In this document: positions 25,741-33,606 of the stretch, piece by piece
How positions within the stretch are numbered: the stretch's first letter is position 1
Layout of the letters: each line of letters starts with the position of its first letter
NCBI GenBank assembly: GCA_963678095.2
Contig: OY782746.1
Coordinates: 1,860,001-1,924,000 of the forward strand
Direction of reading: 5' to 3'
From: G963678095 sp963678095
Lineage (GTDB): Bacteria > Bacillota > Negativicutes > Selenomonadales > Selenomonadaceae
Length of the DNA: 64,000 nucleotides
Notes under the pieces: generated by a model
What the model saw: the letters and a program-made list of their open reading frames with translations, nothing else
Database searches by the model: none
What the model was told of the DNA's origin: nothing
Made by a program: the position numbers and the translations under genes

Positions 25741-25851
25741 TTTACTGTTGACAATCCAGCGTCCCGTGACCAAGTGTCCGGTAGGATTGAATCGTGAGAG
25801 CCGTTCAGGGAAGTTTTCAGAAATAATAGTCATAGATGGGGGGATGTACAG

Positions 25852-27921
25852 ATGTACTACTCAAAGTTAGACGAATTCTTAAGAGAAGATAAGGTTGATA
25901 ATATAGCAGAAGTATTGGCTAATATCTACCAAACGGAGCCGCAATACTTTTATAGTAGGGTTATAACTGAAGGTTATTTTCCTAGCCCAGTTAAGTATGA
26001 TTATGATGAGAATATATGTATTATTAACTCGTTTGAAAAGGCTATTCCGGTTGCAAAAAAAATCTTGGTAGCAAATGGCACGGATGGCAAACTGTTTGAA
26101 GATGATTGTCTGAGTATATTAAATATTATTTTAGTTATTCGAAAAAATTTTCTTAGTAATTCAAGGCACTTGGCTAAATGTGAGTTTTTCAAGTTGCCTA
26201 GAGGCGCACAGGTACAGACAATATTAGCACACATTCAAGGGCTTCATCTTCAATTGGAAAATAGATTGAAAAAAAGCATTCAAAAAGATTCAATATTTAC
26301 TGGACTTGAACGTGATATTGCTACATTACCTGGAATTGAGAAAAAAAATGAATTTTCTATGAGTGATGCTTTAGATTCACTAATTGAATTCGCAGATGAT
26401 CTTCTAAGATACATATTCCATTTAGTGAGTCGTTCAAAATTAAAAGAAGGTTTTATAGATAATGTTAATCCTAGTGAAACGCCAGGCTATTCTAAAGCTT
26501 TACATTTAGCGCAAGGTCATTACATATTGAATTTAGCCTGGGAGAAGGTGAAATATCGAGATTGGCGTATGGAAGTAAAAAACTCTATTGATAGGGAAAT
26601 TATGACATTTGTTCCATCTAATCAATTTGCTGCTAAGATTGAAAGAGCCTCGACAATAAGATACTCTTATAAAGCAGCTGGTGAATTATTTAAAATGACG
26701 CCTAAGACTAAGGACGTAATAGAACAAACTATAAAATATATTGATAGTATTGCGGTTTCTGATCCGAGTGAACTTTTTAAGTTAAAGAAGCACGAAATAG
26801 CCAAAGCGCGTAAATTTATTGCAATTATTCACGATATAGCAGAACGGGAATTGGCAGAGACACTTCCATTTCCATTTATGAGGCAACTGATTGGTCCAGA
26901 TAAATCAGTCAAAGTAAGTCATTTGCTAGAAGCTGTTAAATATCTCAATGTTCTGGCTTGTGTTTATGAGAGAGGGGTAGTTCGAAAGATTGAAAGGAAT
27001 GGGTCAATTCAACACACAGAGCTTGCTCCTATAATTAATCTTAATCAATTAGTGAGGCATTTTGCTGATATACATGCAATTTCAATTAAAGAGGCTAGAA
27101 GCGCTATCGAATTATTAGTTTTTCAAACGGATGGGTTAGATTTATATTCGCAACCACTAGTACCGGTTGGCAATGATGAAGTTGCTTTTTGCCCCCACAT
27201 AATTACTGTCATAAATATAGCAAGAATAGTTAATCAACATCTTTCAAAGTGGGGGATTGATGTTGCTTCGAAAGGAAATGAATTCGAAAAAAGAATAAGA
27301 AGTGAGTTAGTTAATAATTTAGCAAAGTTAGTTGTCGCTTCTAAAAGTATGAAGATTAATAATGTCCAATATGATGGTCTTGCTATACTTAAGGATAATA
27401 TAATTATTATGGAAATGAAATGCCTAAAACAACCATATGATCCAATTGAATATTATTATTTGTTAAAAGAGTTAACTCATGCAGCCGAGCAATTAGAGAT
27501 ACGTGCCGAAAATATAAAAAACAATTTACCATTATTACATAGCCAATGGCCTCAAAGCAAAGTCGTTTCAGAAGTTAGTGACAAGAATATTGTCAAGGTA
27601 ATAGTATTAAATGTTTTAAATTTTACAGGTTTAAAGATTGGAGACGCATATATTACTGACTATTCTTCTTTTAATAAATTTTTCCTACATCCAGTAATCG
27701 AACAAAGAAACGCAAGCTCTATTGAAAAAATCCATGCAATTTGGGAGGATAAACAGCCTGCTGTTGGTGAATTATTAGAGTATCTAGGTAACCCAATTCA
27801 AACCAAGTATTTTGTAAATGAACTTAAAGAATGCTTTCGGCCTGCGATTTTAGTCGAAAAAGATGATTATCCAATTCAGCTATTTGACTTTAATTTAAAT
27901 AAGGCACCAGAAATAATTTGA
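25852..27921 (+). CDS. Unrecognised 689-aa protein with a C-terminal PD-(D/E)XK nuclease signature
   Basis: I do not recognise the family. The first 470 residues are predicted mostly helical, without motifs, signal peptide or membrane segment. From KGNEFEKR (474-481) a nuclease-like core appears: helix with E477/E479, then D508 in QYDGLA and E521-M-K523 in IIIMEMKCL, the beta-hairpin D...ExK arrangement of PD-(D/E)XK enzymes, followed by a helix (YYYLLKELTHAAEQLE). It has its own ribosome site (GGGGG) and stands alone between an IS3 and an IS110 element, just downstream of Thoeris. A defence or DNA-processing nuclease is a reasonable guess, not a demonstrated function. Confidence 0.6.
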   Translation: MYYSKLDEFLREDKVDNIAEVLANIYQTEPQYFYSRVITEGYFPSPVKYDYDENICIINSFEKAIPVAKKILVANGTDGKLFEDDCLSILNIILVIRKNFLSNSRHLAKCEFFKLPRGAQVQTILAHIQGLHLQLENRLKKSIQKDSIFTGLERDIATLPGIEKKNEFSMSDALDSLIEFADDLLRYIFHLVSRSKLKEGFIDNVNPSETPGYSKALHLAQGHYILNLAWEKVKYRDWRMEVKNSIDREIMTFVPSNQFAAKIERASTIRYSYKAAGELFKMTPKTKDVIEQTIKYIDSIAVSDPSELFKLKKHEIAKARKFIAIIHDIAERELAETLPFPFMRQLIGPDKSVKVSHLLEAVKYLNVLACVYERGVVRKIERNGSIQHTELAPIINLNQLVRHFADIHAISIKEARSAIELLVFQTDGLDLYSQPLVPVGNDEVAFCPHIITVINIARIVNQHLSKWGIDVASKGNEFEKRIRSELVNNLAKLVVASKSMKINNVQYDGLAILKDNIIIMEMKCLKQPYDPIEYYYLLKELTHAAEQLEIRAENIKNNLPLLHSQWPQSKVVSEVSDKNIVKVIVLNVLNFTGLKIGDAYITDYSSFNKFFLHPVIEQRNASSIEKIHAIWEDKQPAVGELLEYLGNPIQTKYFVNELKECFRPAILVEKDDYPIQLFDFNLNKAPEII

Positions 27922-27996
27922 AGAGGACTCGGGAGGGGCGGTTTTACTGAGTCTGTTCTTTGTTAGCGAGAATGACTAAATGGAGACACTGGGAGA

Positions 27997-28009
27997 GACA
28001 CTGGGGACG
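27997..28009 (+). repeat. Dispersed unit, left part of the copy split by IS110
   Basis: GACACTGGGGACG, identical to the start of the unit at 20891. Its continuation (T-run plus TTGACAACAAGG) resumes at 29588, on the other side of the IS110 element. Confidence 0.7.
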
Positions 28010-28021
28010 TTTCTTTAGTAC

Positions 28022-28250
28022 TATAGAAGTGCGAACACTAAATATAAAAATTTAGTTGTTTGCACTTATTTTTATTATAATAAGTGCAGTATATGGTCAG
28101 ACGTACGTTTCTTTGGATTTCGCATCCGTGCCAAAAACTGTCTGCCATCCACTTATTATGAGTCTTCGATTAAGCAGGTTGAAACCATTCGATGGCTTTC
28201 GCGTAACGAACTAAAATGAAGAGTAATAAGTAGGCATGGTTACCATTTAC
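28022..28250 (+). ncRNA. Candidate IS110 bridge RNA in the left non-coding end
   Basis: The non-coding stretch before the transposase begins with a strong hairpin (AAGTGCGAACACTAAAT with ATTTAGTTGTTTGCACTT, 28027-28067). It continues with further pairable segments but no gene. IS110-group elements are known to encode here a structured RNA whose loops pair with target and donor DNA. The limits and loops are inferred from position only. Confidence 0.45.
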
Positions 28251-28277
28251 AAATATTATATTAGGAGGTGTATTTCC

Positions 28278-29480
28278 TTGATCAGTGTAGGAATTGATGT
28301 TTCAAAAGGTAAGAGCACTGTTTGTATTTTAAAGCCCTATGGCGAAATTGTTCAACGACCATTTGAAGTTATGCACACGGTAGAAGATTTAACCTCACTG
28401 GTAAAAACCATTAAACAATTTAGTGAAGAAACACGTGTTGTATTGGAAGCAACAGGCTATTACCATCTACCTATTCTGGCCTTTATGAAAGAAAACGAGA
28501 TCTTTGTTTCGGTTGTTAACCCTTTAGTTATGAAAAAATATACCAATGTTTCCTTACGTAAAGCAAAGACAGATAAAATAGATGCTGGCAAAATTGCTAG
28601 CTTTGGCATTGAACATTGGTTTAATCTAACAGATTACCGTCCTAGCGAAAAAATATATGATGAATTAAAAATACTTGGACGGCAGTATATACAATTCATG
28701 GAGATGTATGTAAAGTCTAAAATTACGCTTACCTGTATTCTTGATCGTACGATGCCGAGAATTAAGGATTTGCTAAAAAGTTCCTCGGATAATTTTTCTC
28801 GTAATAAAATCGGAGATTTTGCATTTAGCTTTTGGCATTATGACACCATCACGAAGCAAGGAGAAAAACATTTTGTAAATACTTATGTGAAATGGGCAAA
28901 TAAAAAGGGATACCACTCTAATGAGAAAAAGGCACATCAGATATATGCTTTAGCTCAAACAGGTATCCCAACACTGCCTTCCAGTACGCCATCGACCAAA
29001 ATGCTCGTACAAGAAGCCGTCAAGGTACTTCTGCAAACAGAGAAGTCCTTACATGTTATATTAGCACGAATGACTGAGTTAGCAAAGAGTTTGAAAGAAT
29101 ACGGTGTTGTTCGTGCAATGTCGGGTGTCGGCGATAAGTTAGCACCACGTTTGATTGCCGAAATCGGAGATGTCCGCAGATTTCATAGTGGAAGTGCTTT
29201 AATTGCATATGCCGGTCTAGATACCCCTCCTTATGAATCTGGAGGATTTAGAGCAACACGAAGAAAAATTTCTAAACGCGGATCGGCTATTTTACGTAAA
29301 ACCGGCTATGAAGTTATGAAGTGCTTAAAAACCGTAAAACCAGAGGAAGATGCTGCCGTATATAAATATATTCTTAAGAAAGAGTCAGAAGGCAAACCCA
29401 AAAAAGTTGCCAAAATTGCAGGATTAAACAAATTTCTAAGAATTTATTATACCCGTGTAAAAGAGATACTAGCTGGCTAA
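28278..29480 (+). CDS. IS110-family transposase (DEDD recombinase)
   Basis: 400 residues from TTG 28278, with AGGAGG 9 nt upstream; an ATG at 28236 lies in the non-coding end and lacks a site. RuvC-like DEDD domain: D in SVGIDVSKGKSTVCIL, E in VVLEATGYYHLP, and KTDKIDAGKIASF. The C-terminal transposase_20 domain has VRAMSGVGDKLAPRLIAEIG and the serine-bearing stretch ALIAYAGLDTPPYESGGF. Non-coding sequence is long on the left and short on the right, as in the IS110 group and not IS1111. Looks intact. Confidence 0.94.
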   Translation: MISVGIDVSKGKSTVCILKPYGEIVQRPFEVMHTVEDLTSLVKTIKQFSEETRVVLEATGYYHLPILAFMKENEIFVSVVNPLVMKKYTNVSLRKAKTDKIDAGKIASFGIEHWFNLTDYRPSEKIYDELKILGRQYIQFMEMYVKSKITLTCILDRTMPRIKDLLKSSSDNFSRNKIGDFAFSFWHYDTITKQGEKHFVNTYVKWANKKGYHSNEKKAHQIYALAQTGIPTLPSSTPSTKMLVQEAVKVLLQTEKSLHVILARMTELAKSLKEYGVVRAMSGVGDKLAPRLIAEIGDVRRFHSGSALIAYAGLDTPPYESGGFRATRRKISKRGSAILRKTGYEVMKCLKTVKPEEDAAVYKYILKKESEGKPKKVAKIAGLNKFLRIYYTRVKEILAG

Positions 29481-29496
29481 CTCCCATAGCCTTTTA

Positions 29497-29526
29497 AACT
29501 CTGGTTTTTAAAATTTAACCAGAGTT
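29497..29526 (+). terminator. Hairpin at the right end of the IS110 element
   Basis: AACTCTGGTT and AACCAGAGTT form a perfect 10-bp stem over an AT-rich loop, 16 nt after the transposase stop. There is no T-run after it, so termination is uncertain. Confidence 0.5.
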
Positions 29527-29587
29527 AGTAGCTGTGTCATTTTTCAACGGAATATTTTTAGAAAAACTATTGATTTTTATTAGCAGG

Positions 29588-29673
29588 TTTTTGACAACAA
29601 GGTGATATTCTTTAAATAAGAAATGGTGAAGGCGACCGAGTAATATAAGAGAATTAAGGAAACGATAGGGTTT
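29588..29673 (+). repeat. Dispersed unit, right part of the copy split by IS110
   Basis: TTTTTGACAACAAGGTGATA and the following bases match 20908-20994 with about 7 mismatches in 86. It ends 18 bp before the start codon at 29692. TTGACA (29591) and TAAATA (29613) could act as the promoter of that gene. Confidence 0.8.
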
Positions 29674-29691
29674 GTCGGTAGGAGGAGCAGA

Positions 29692-30255
29692 ATGAGTAAC
29701 ATTTGGGGTATAATTGTGAAGTTTGTAATCAAAAAAATATGGCCAATAATTCAGAAATTACTTTTGGATTTTTTAAATCAAGTTTTAAAGCATTTATTCC
29801 AAAAAGTTATAAAATGGGTAAAAGATTGGATGGACAGCTTTTCTGAGAGGAAAGCTAAAAAGGCTCAAGAAAATGCTGCTGAAAATCAGAACAAAGCGGA
29901 CGACTTTGAACATAAGAGGAAAAATAGTCAATCAAGCGAGGAGGCTATCAAATTTGCTCAAGAAGGAGTCAAGTATCAGGCAATGGCAGACGTTTGGAGA
30001 AAAGTTGCATATGATTACATGAGAGAAAATGAAGAACTGAAGCAAAAAGCACAAAATGATCTTGCGGGAATATTCTCTAAATCGCAGAATGATATTCAAG
30101 AAAAAGTGTCAGATTTAAAACATAATGATGTTATGGATTTAAAAACGAAAGATGAAGTTACCTATAACCAAGGGGCACAATTGGTTCCTGTTATCAAGCT
30201 AGATTCAAGTACTGAGTTGGCAAGGGGAAATGATAACGGAGTGATCCATTTATAA
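29692..30255 (+). CDS. Unknown protein: amphipathic cationic N-terminus plus coiled coil
   Basis: 187 residues with a strong AGGAGGAG site. The first 50 residues alternate Trp, Ile, Leu, Phe and Val with Lys (MSNIWGIIVKFVIKKIWPII, later KHLFQKVIKWVKDWMD). This pattern resembles a membrane-active amphipathic helix more than a true transmembrane segment or a signal peptide. Residues 52-130 are highly charged and coiled-coil-like (RKAKKAQENAAENQNKADD). The C-terminus is plain. No family recognised. A membrane-binding effector, bacteriocin-like or phage-related protein is possible; nothing shows which. Preceded by the dispersed unit, followed by two hairpins. Confidence 0.55.
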   Translation: MSNIWGIIVKFVIKKIWPIIQKLLLDFLNQVLKHLFQKVIKWVKDWMDSFSERKAKKAQENAAENQNKADDFEHKRKNSQSSEEAIKFAQEGVKYQAMADVWRKVAYDYMRENEELKQKAQNDLAGIFSKSQNDIQEKVSDLKHNDVMDLKTKDEVTYNQGAQLVPVIKLDSSTELARGNDNGVIHL

Positions 30256-30296
30256 GGGAGCCAGAATGGGGTCAGGCATGAGGATTTAGTTTTGAA

Positions 30297-30325
30297 GGGC
30301 AATGAGGCAACTCATTGCCCTGTTT
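30297..30325 (+). terminator. Intrinsic terminator
   Basis: GGGCAATGAG/CTCATTGCCC is a perfect 10-bp stem with loop GCAA, followed by TGTTT. Confidence 0.75.
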
Positions 30326-30327
30326 AC

Positions 30328-30367
30328 ACCGTTAAAGATGATACGGATCTGTATCATCTCTAACGGT
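30328..30367. other. Long hairpin between genes
   Basis: ACCGTTA..GATGATAC pairs with GTATCATC..TAACGGT, 15 pairs with one small internal loop. It has no T-run and lies just after the previous terminator. Possible mRNA leader structure for the gene at 30497. Confidence 0.5.
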
Positions 30368-30496
30368 ATAAAATGCTCTCAAGTATTGAAAAAGTACGGG
30401 CGTGGAGACATTAATCTTGGACTGTAAATGATATCATTTTTTCAACAGGGTGAGATTGTACAAGATTGTAGATTTATGATAGTAGGAGAGCTTGGT

Positions 30497-31066
30497 ATGA
30501 CGAAATTGGCAGATGATATTAAAATTTATTTTGTAACCATTCCGGCGCATAAGTTTTTGCATATTAAAAACTATAAGAGCAATGGCTATTGGGATTTTTG
30601 GCAAAAGCAAAAGCTTATTCCGGGGCAGGACTGTGAAACAATTTGCGGCTTGCTGGATCGTATTGAGGGGAAATTGGATGACGAGGATGGGCGACAAGCT
30701 GACAGTGGTAACGGGCAAATTATGGCGTACATTAATGATCTGGACGGCAGGCTCTGCGATTGGGGGATTCCACGGATAGAGTGTTATGGGATAAGACTTC
30801 CATTTGACTATAAGGGCGAAGTGCCAGCACCGCTGCGGATGCTGGATGTTCCGGAAACGGAGTATATTGTCTTTGAACATGGGCCCTTTGATTATGAACC
30901 GGAAAATTGCAGCGTGGAGGAGAAGATGGAAGCGGCCATGGCAGGGTTTGATTTTTCCGATACTGGTTACTGTCTAGACACTTCACCAGGCAGGATCATG
31001 TATTTTTACTTTGATCCCCAACGATTCTTTAAATATATCCGACCGGTGAGAAAGCCAGTTTCGTAA
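30497..31066 (+). CDS. GyrI-like / AraC effector-binding-domain protein
   Basis: 189 residues from ATG 30497, which has AGGAGAG 8 nt upstream; an earlier in-frame ATG (30428) has none. The layout (VTIPAHKFLHIKNYKSNGYW near the start, ECYGIRLPFDYKGEVPAPLR in the middle, EYIVFEHGPFDYE) resembles stand-alone effector-binding domains of the GyrI/Rob-C type that bind small molecules. No DNA-binding domain is present. A drug- or metabolite-binding role is inference. Base composition is closer to the core genome than to the island genes before it. Confidence 0.6.
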   Translation: MTKLADDIKIYFVTIPAHKFLHIKNYKSNGYWDFWQKQKLIPGQDCETICGLLDRIEGKLDDEDGRQADSGNGQIMAYINDLDGRLCDWGIPRIECYGIRLPFDYKGEVPAPLRMLDVPETEYIVFEHGPFDYEPENCSVEEKMEAAMAGFDFSDTGYCLDTSPGRIMYFYFDPQRFFKYIRPVRKPVS

Positions 31067-31285
31067 GTATAGTTTTGTTAAATTGAGGGATGGCATTAAA
31101 ATCAAGTTGTTATCCTGGATAGGTCAAGTAGTATTCGTGATAAATAGAGTAGAAGGTCTTGTTTTATAGGGAAGTTTGTTTGTACATGTAAGCTGCAATT
31201 TTTGAATATAATCAGTATAGTGTTATTCTTGGATTAATGAAACAACCTATAGATTTGTAAATAAATTCAGATGCGAGGGATTTAA

Positions 31286-31756
31286 GTGCCGAATTTAAAC
31301 TGGAGTGATTTAACCGCCCTACAAAGTGGGCAGTATGCGGAATATTATGTGAAAATGGAATTTACCTCTTATGGTTTTGATGTATATACTTCTGAAGTTG
31401 ATGATCATGGAATAGATTTTATTGTTAAAGATAAACGAGGGAAGTATTATGAAGTTCAAGTAAAATCCTCACGCTATGCAATAAAGAACGGATATAGTTA
31501 TGTTTTTGCAAAAAAAGATAAATTTGATATTATGCAAAACAATCTGTTATTAGCATTAGTATTGCTACGTGACAAGGAATGTCCGAAACTCTACTTAATA
31601 CCGGCAACTGCATGGAATAAACCGAATCTATTGTTAAAAGATAAAGATTATAATGGCTTAAAATCCGCTCCAGAATGGGGAATAAATCTTTCGAATAAAA
31701 ATATGTGTTTGCTTGAGCCGTTTACATTTGATACCAGTCTTATGAATTTAAAATAA
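31286..31756 (+). CDS. Small PD-(D/E)XK-like protein (DUF4365-type)
   Basis: 156 residues from GTG 31286 with GAGGGA upstream. Signature: E19 in GQYAEYYVKMEF, D44 in DDHGIDFIVKD, and YEVQVKSSR with E56 and K60, the pattern of group-4-like restriction-fold proteins (DUF4365 and relatives). The remainder is a small alpha/beta tail. Such proteins occur in defence and mobile regions as stand-alone nuclease-like factors. The gene is AT-rich and is the last clear member of the accessory region. Real activity is unknown. Confidence 0.65.
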   Translation: MPNLNWSDLTALQSGQYAEYYVKMEFTSYGFDVYTSEVDDHGIDFIVKDKRGKYYEVQVKSSRYAIKNGYSYVFAKKDKFDIMQNNLLLALVLLRDKECPKLYLIPATAWNKPNLLLKDKDYNGLKSAPEWGINLSNKNMCLLEPFTFDTSLMNLK

Positions 31757-31906
31757 ATTTTATGTATTGTTAAAATTTGTCAGACTAATAGGGCTATTGA
31801 ATTAAAACGAATAGGTTGCTTTTTGAAAAAGTGAAGGCTAAAACGAAACGGGCAATGAAGTGTAAATCAGCCTGGATGATAACACCGAAAAGGAGTAGAT
31901 GAAATT

Positions 31907-32107
31907 ATGCCACTTATAACGATGGAGAGCGGCAGCCTCAGTGCAGAGCAGAAAGAGAGCCTGATTGAAAGACTTACGGCGGTTGCCGCGGAGGTAACGG
32001 GGATACCAAGTGAATTTTTTCTGGTGACCTTAAAGGAATTGCCGGATGCCAATATCGGGATCGGCGGACAGTCCATTGATAAAATCAAAGCAGTATATAA
32101 AAAATAG
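31907..32107 (+). CDS. 4-oxalocrotonate tautomerase-family protein
   Basis: 66 residues. Proline follows the initiator Met (MPLITMESGSLSAEQKESLI), as required for the catalytic N-terminal Pro1 of this superfamily. The rest (VTGIPSEFFLVTLKELPDAN, then GIGGQSIDK) fits a homohexameric tautomerase. Substrate unknown; no catechol pathway genes surround it. A ribosome site AAAGGAG precedes it and a terminator overlaps its stop. Confidence 0.88.
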   Translation: MPLITMESGSLSAEQKESLIERLTAVAAEVTGIPSEFFLVTLKELPDANIGIGGQSIDKIKAVYKK

Positions 32108-32146
32108 AGATACGGCCCGATTTTACGGGTCGTATCTCTATTTTTA
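32104..32146. terminator. Bidirectional terminator after the tautomerase gene
   Basis: ATAGAGATACG pairs with CGTATCTCTAT, with CCCG/CGGG continuing the stem inward, followed by TTTTTAG. Confidence 0.88.
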
Positions 32147-32161
32147 GGGCTACTTTCATCG

Positions 32162-32818
32162 TTATGGTTGCAGCAGCTGTTCCCCGAGGGCAAAGGCCTT
32201 CTGGCAGTCGATCGGGAAGACGGTTTCACGCTGCTTGGCCTTTTCGGCGGCAGAGAATCCGTCTGCTTTATACTTGGAATAATCGTCGAACTGGTAGGTG
32301 TCATTTGCCTGCAGCGAGAGCGGGCGGCTTAAGATTCTGCCGATATAGGATTCGATGCGGTTAAAGGTCGCAGGATAGCCCATTTCGGCCATTTTTGCGG
32401 CGGGAACATTCATGGTATAGATGAATGCAGTCGGCATCTTTTTGGGGGCAATGGATGAATAGGTGGCATCATAGACTAAAAAGGGAAATAAAAGCCGCTC
32501 GAGCAGGGATTTCATCTGCCCGGTAATACTGCCAAAGAATATCGGCGAACCGAAGATTATGGCATCGGCTTGGGCCAGCTTTTGCAGAACCGGCTTCAGG
32601 TCATCGTTTACCGCGCAGCTGCCATAACTGGGACTGCCGAGGCGCTTACAGGCAAAGCAGCTTCGGCAGCCGGTATACTGCAGATCATATAAATGCAGGA
32701 TGTCGGTTTGTATCTCCTTATCCGGGCAAGCTTTTTTCGCGCCCGCCAGCGCCTGCTGTAATAAAATAGCGGTATTATGGTTTTTGCGGGGGCTGCCATT
32801 TACGGCGTAAATTTTCAT
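32162..32818 (-). CDS. Flavodoxin-fold NAD(P)H-dependent oxidoreductase (iron-sulfur flavoprotein-like)
   Basis: 218 residues from ATG 32818 (GGAG 9 nt upstream). FMN-binding loop NGSPRKNHNTAIL, then CRSCFACKRLGSPSYGSCAV, a cysteine pattern like iron-sulfur flavoproteins, and GSPIFFGSITGQMKSLLERL. It probably reduces quinones, nitro compounds or disulfides with FMN. Divergent from the HxlR regulator at 32982, with an inverted-repeat operator between them. This is the common arrangement for HxlR-controlled oxidoreductases. Confidence 0.85.
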   Translation of the reverse strand: MKIYAVNGSPRKNHNTAILLQQALAGAKKACPDKEIQTDILHLYDLQYTGCRSCFACKRLGSPSYGSCAVNDDLKPVLQKLAQADAIIFGSPIFFGSITGQMKSLLERLLFPFLVYDATYSSIAPKKMPTAFIYTMNVPAAKMAEMGYPATFNRIESYIGRILSRPLSLQANDTYQFDDYSKYKADGFSAAEKAKQRETVFPIDCQKAFALGEQLLQP

Positions 32819-32890
32819 GAGGAACAACTCCGTTTCTTTTGTGAAAGATTTTGTGGGGATAAGTAATGGGCAGCAAGTATTGCTGTAATT

Positions 32891-32909
32891 TGTTATACTT
32901 ACTGTAACA
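32891..32909. promoter_or_regulatory. Inverted-repeat operator between flavoprotein and HxlR genes
   Basis: TGTTATACTTACTGTAACA is an interrupted palindrome (TGTTA-N9-TAACA) midway between the divergent genes, a likely HxlR binding site controlling both. Confidence 0.55.
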
Positions 32910-32981
32910 TACAGAAATAAAAGAACAAGTATGCAGTTTTTTCTGTGTTACTATACAAAAAATAGTAAAGGAGACTATAAA

Positions 32982-33392
32982 GTGAATTCATCAAAAAAAT
33001 ATTTGTCGGAACCGGCGAATTCAAGCATTTATACGGCGGAATGTCCGGTGATTTACGCTTTGGGCATTGTTGGACAAAAATGGAAATTGCCGATTCTATG
33101 GTATTTGTACAAAAAAGAAGCGACGCGCTATAATGAACTGCGGCGCAGTGTAAAGGGAATTACCAATATGATGCTGACGAAATCCCTGCAGGAACTGCAG
33201 GCACATCACCTGCTTACGCGAACCCAGTATGATACAATTCCCCCTAAAGTCGAATATGCCCTGACCGAACGTGGCAAGGCGCTGGTGCCGGCATTGAATG
33301 CTCTCTATGATTGGGGCGCACAGCAGCTGCGGCTGGACAAGGAGGGCGGGGACCTGCCGGCGGGATCAAAGAGCGAGGCGCGTGATTTATGA
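32982..33392 (+). CDS. HxlR-family transcriptional regulator
   Basis: 136 residues from GTG 32982, with AAAGGAG 9 nt upstream; an ATG at 32931 lacks a site. HxlR hallmark: a cysteine (CPVIYALGIVGQKWKLPILW) before the winged helix, followed by RYNELRRSVKGITNMMLTKS and YALTERGKALVPAL. Such proteins often sense reactive electrophiles or redox stress through that cysteine. It is divergent from a flavin oxidoreductase that it likely represses. Confidence 0.9.
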   Translation: MNSSKKYLSEPANSSIYTAECPVIYALGIVGQKWKLPILWYLYKKEATRYNELRRSVKGITNMMLTKSLQELQAHHLLTRTQYDTIPPKVEYALTERGKALVPALNALYDWGAQQLRLDKEGGDLPAGSKSEARDL

Positions 33393-33478
33393 AAACATAT
33401 ACGATAGCTAGCAGCTGCTGGCTGATATAAGGCAAATTGGGAATAATGGTTATTTTGTAAAAGGGGACATAGATCCCA

Positions 33479-33518
33479 CTGGCTTTTGGCAAAATTTAGC
33501 AGGGTTTGCCAGCTTTTT
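33479..33518 (+). terminator. Terminator after the HxlR gene
   Basis: CTGGC and GCCAG form the base and GGCAAA/TTTGCC the inner stem, followed by CTTTTTAT. Confidence 0.65.
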
Positions 33519-33606
33519 ATGGAATTTAATCAGGATGCAGGCAATTTAGCTTTAAACAAGCATTGTTTGCTGGGGGCAATTTTTATTCACTTAGGAGGAA
33601 CTTTAC

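Larger units (their letters stand above)
24540..25758 (+). mobile_element. IS3-family insertion sequence (1219 bp)
   Basis: The two ends are 41-bp imperfect inverted repeats, both starting TGGAT and both ending in AAGGGCTTG (left 24540-24581; right read inward from 25758). The element carries orfA and orfB. No matching target-site duplication is seen (TTC on the left, GCG on the right), which fits a rearrangement after insertion. Confidence 0.85.
28010..29587 (+). mobile_element. IS110-family element (about 1.58 kb; limits inferred)
   Basis: IS110 elements lack terminal inverted repeats, so the limits come from the dispersed unit: its first 13 bases end at 28009 and its remainder starts at 29588. 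In between lie a 270-bp non-coding left end with strong hairpins, the transposase, and a 100-bp right end. The limits are accurate to a few bases in the T-run. Confidence 0.7.
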
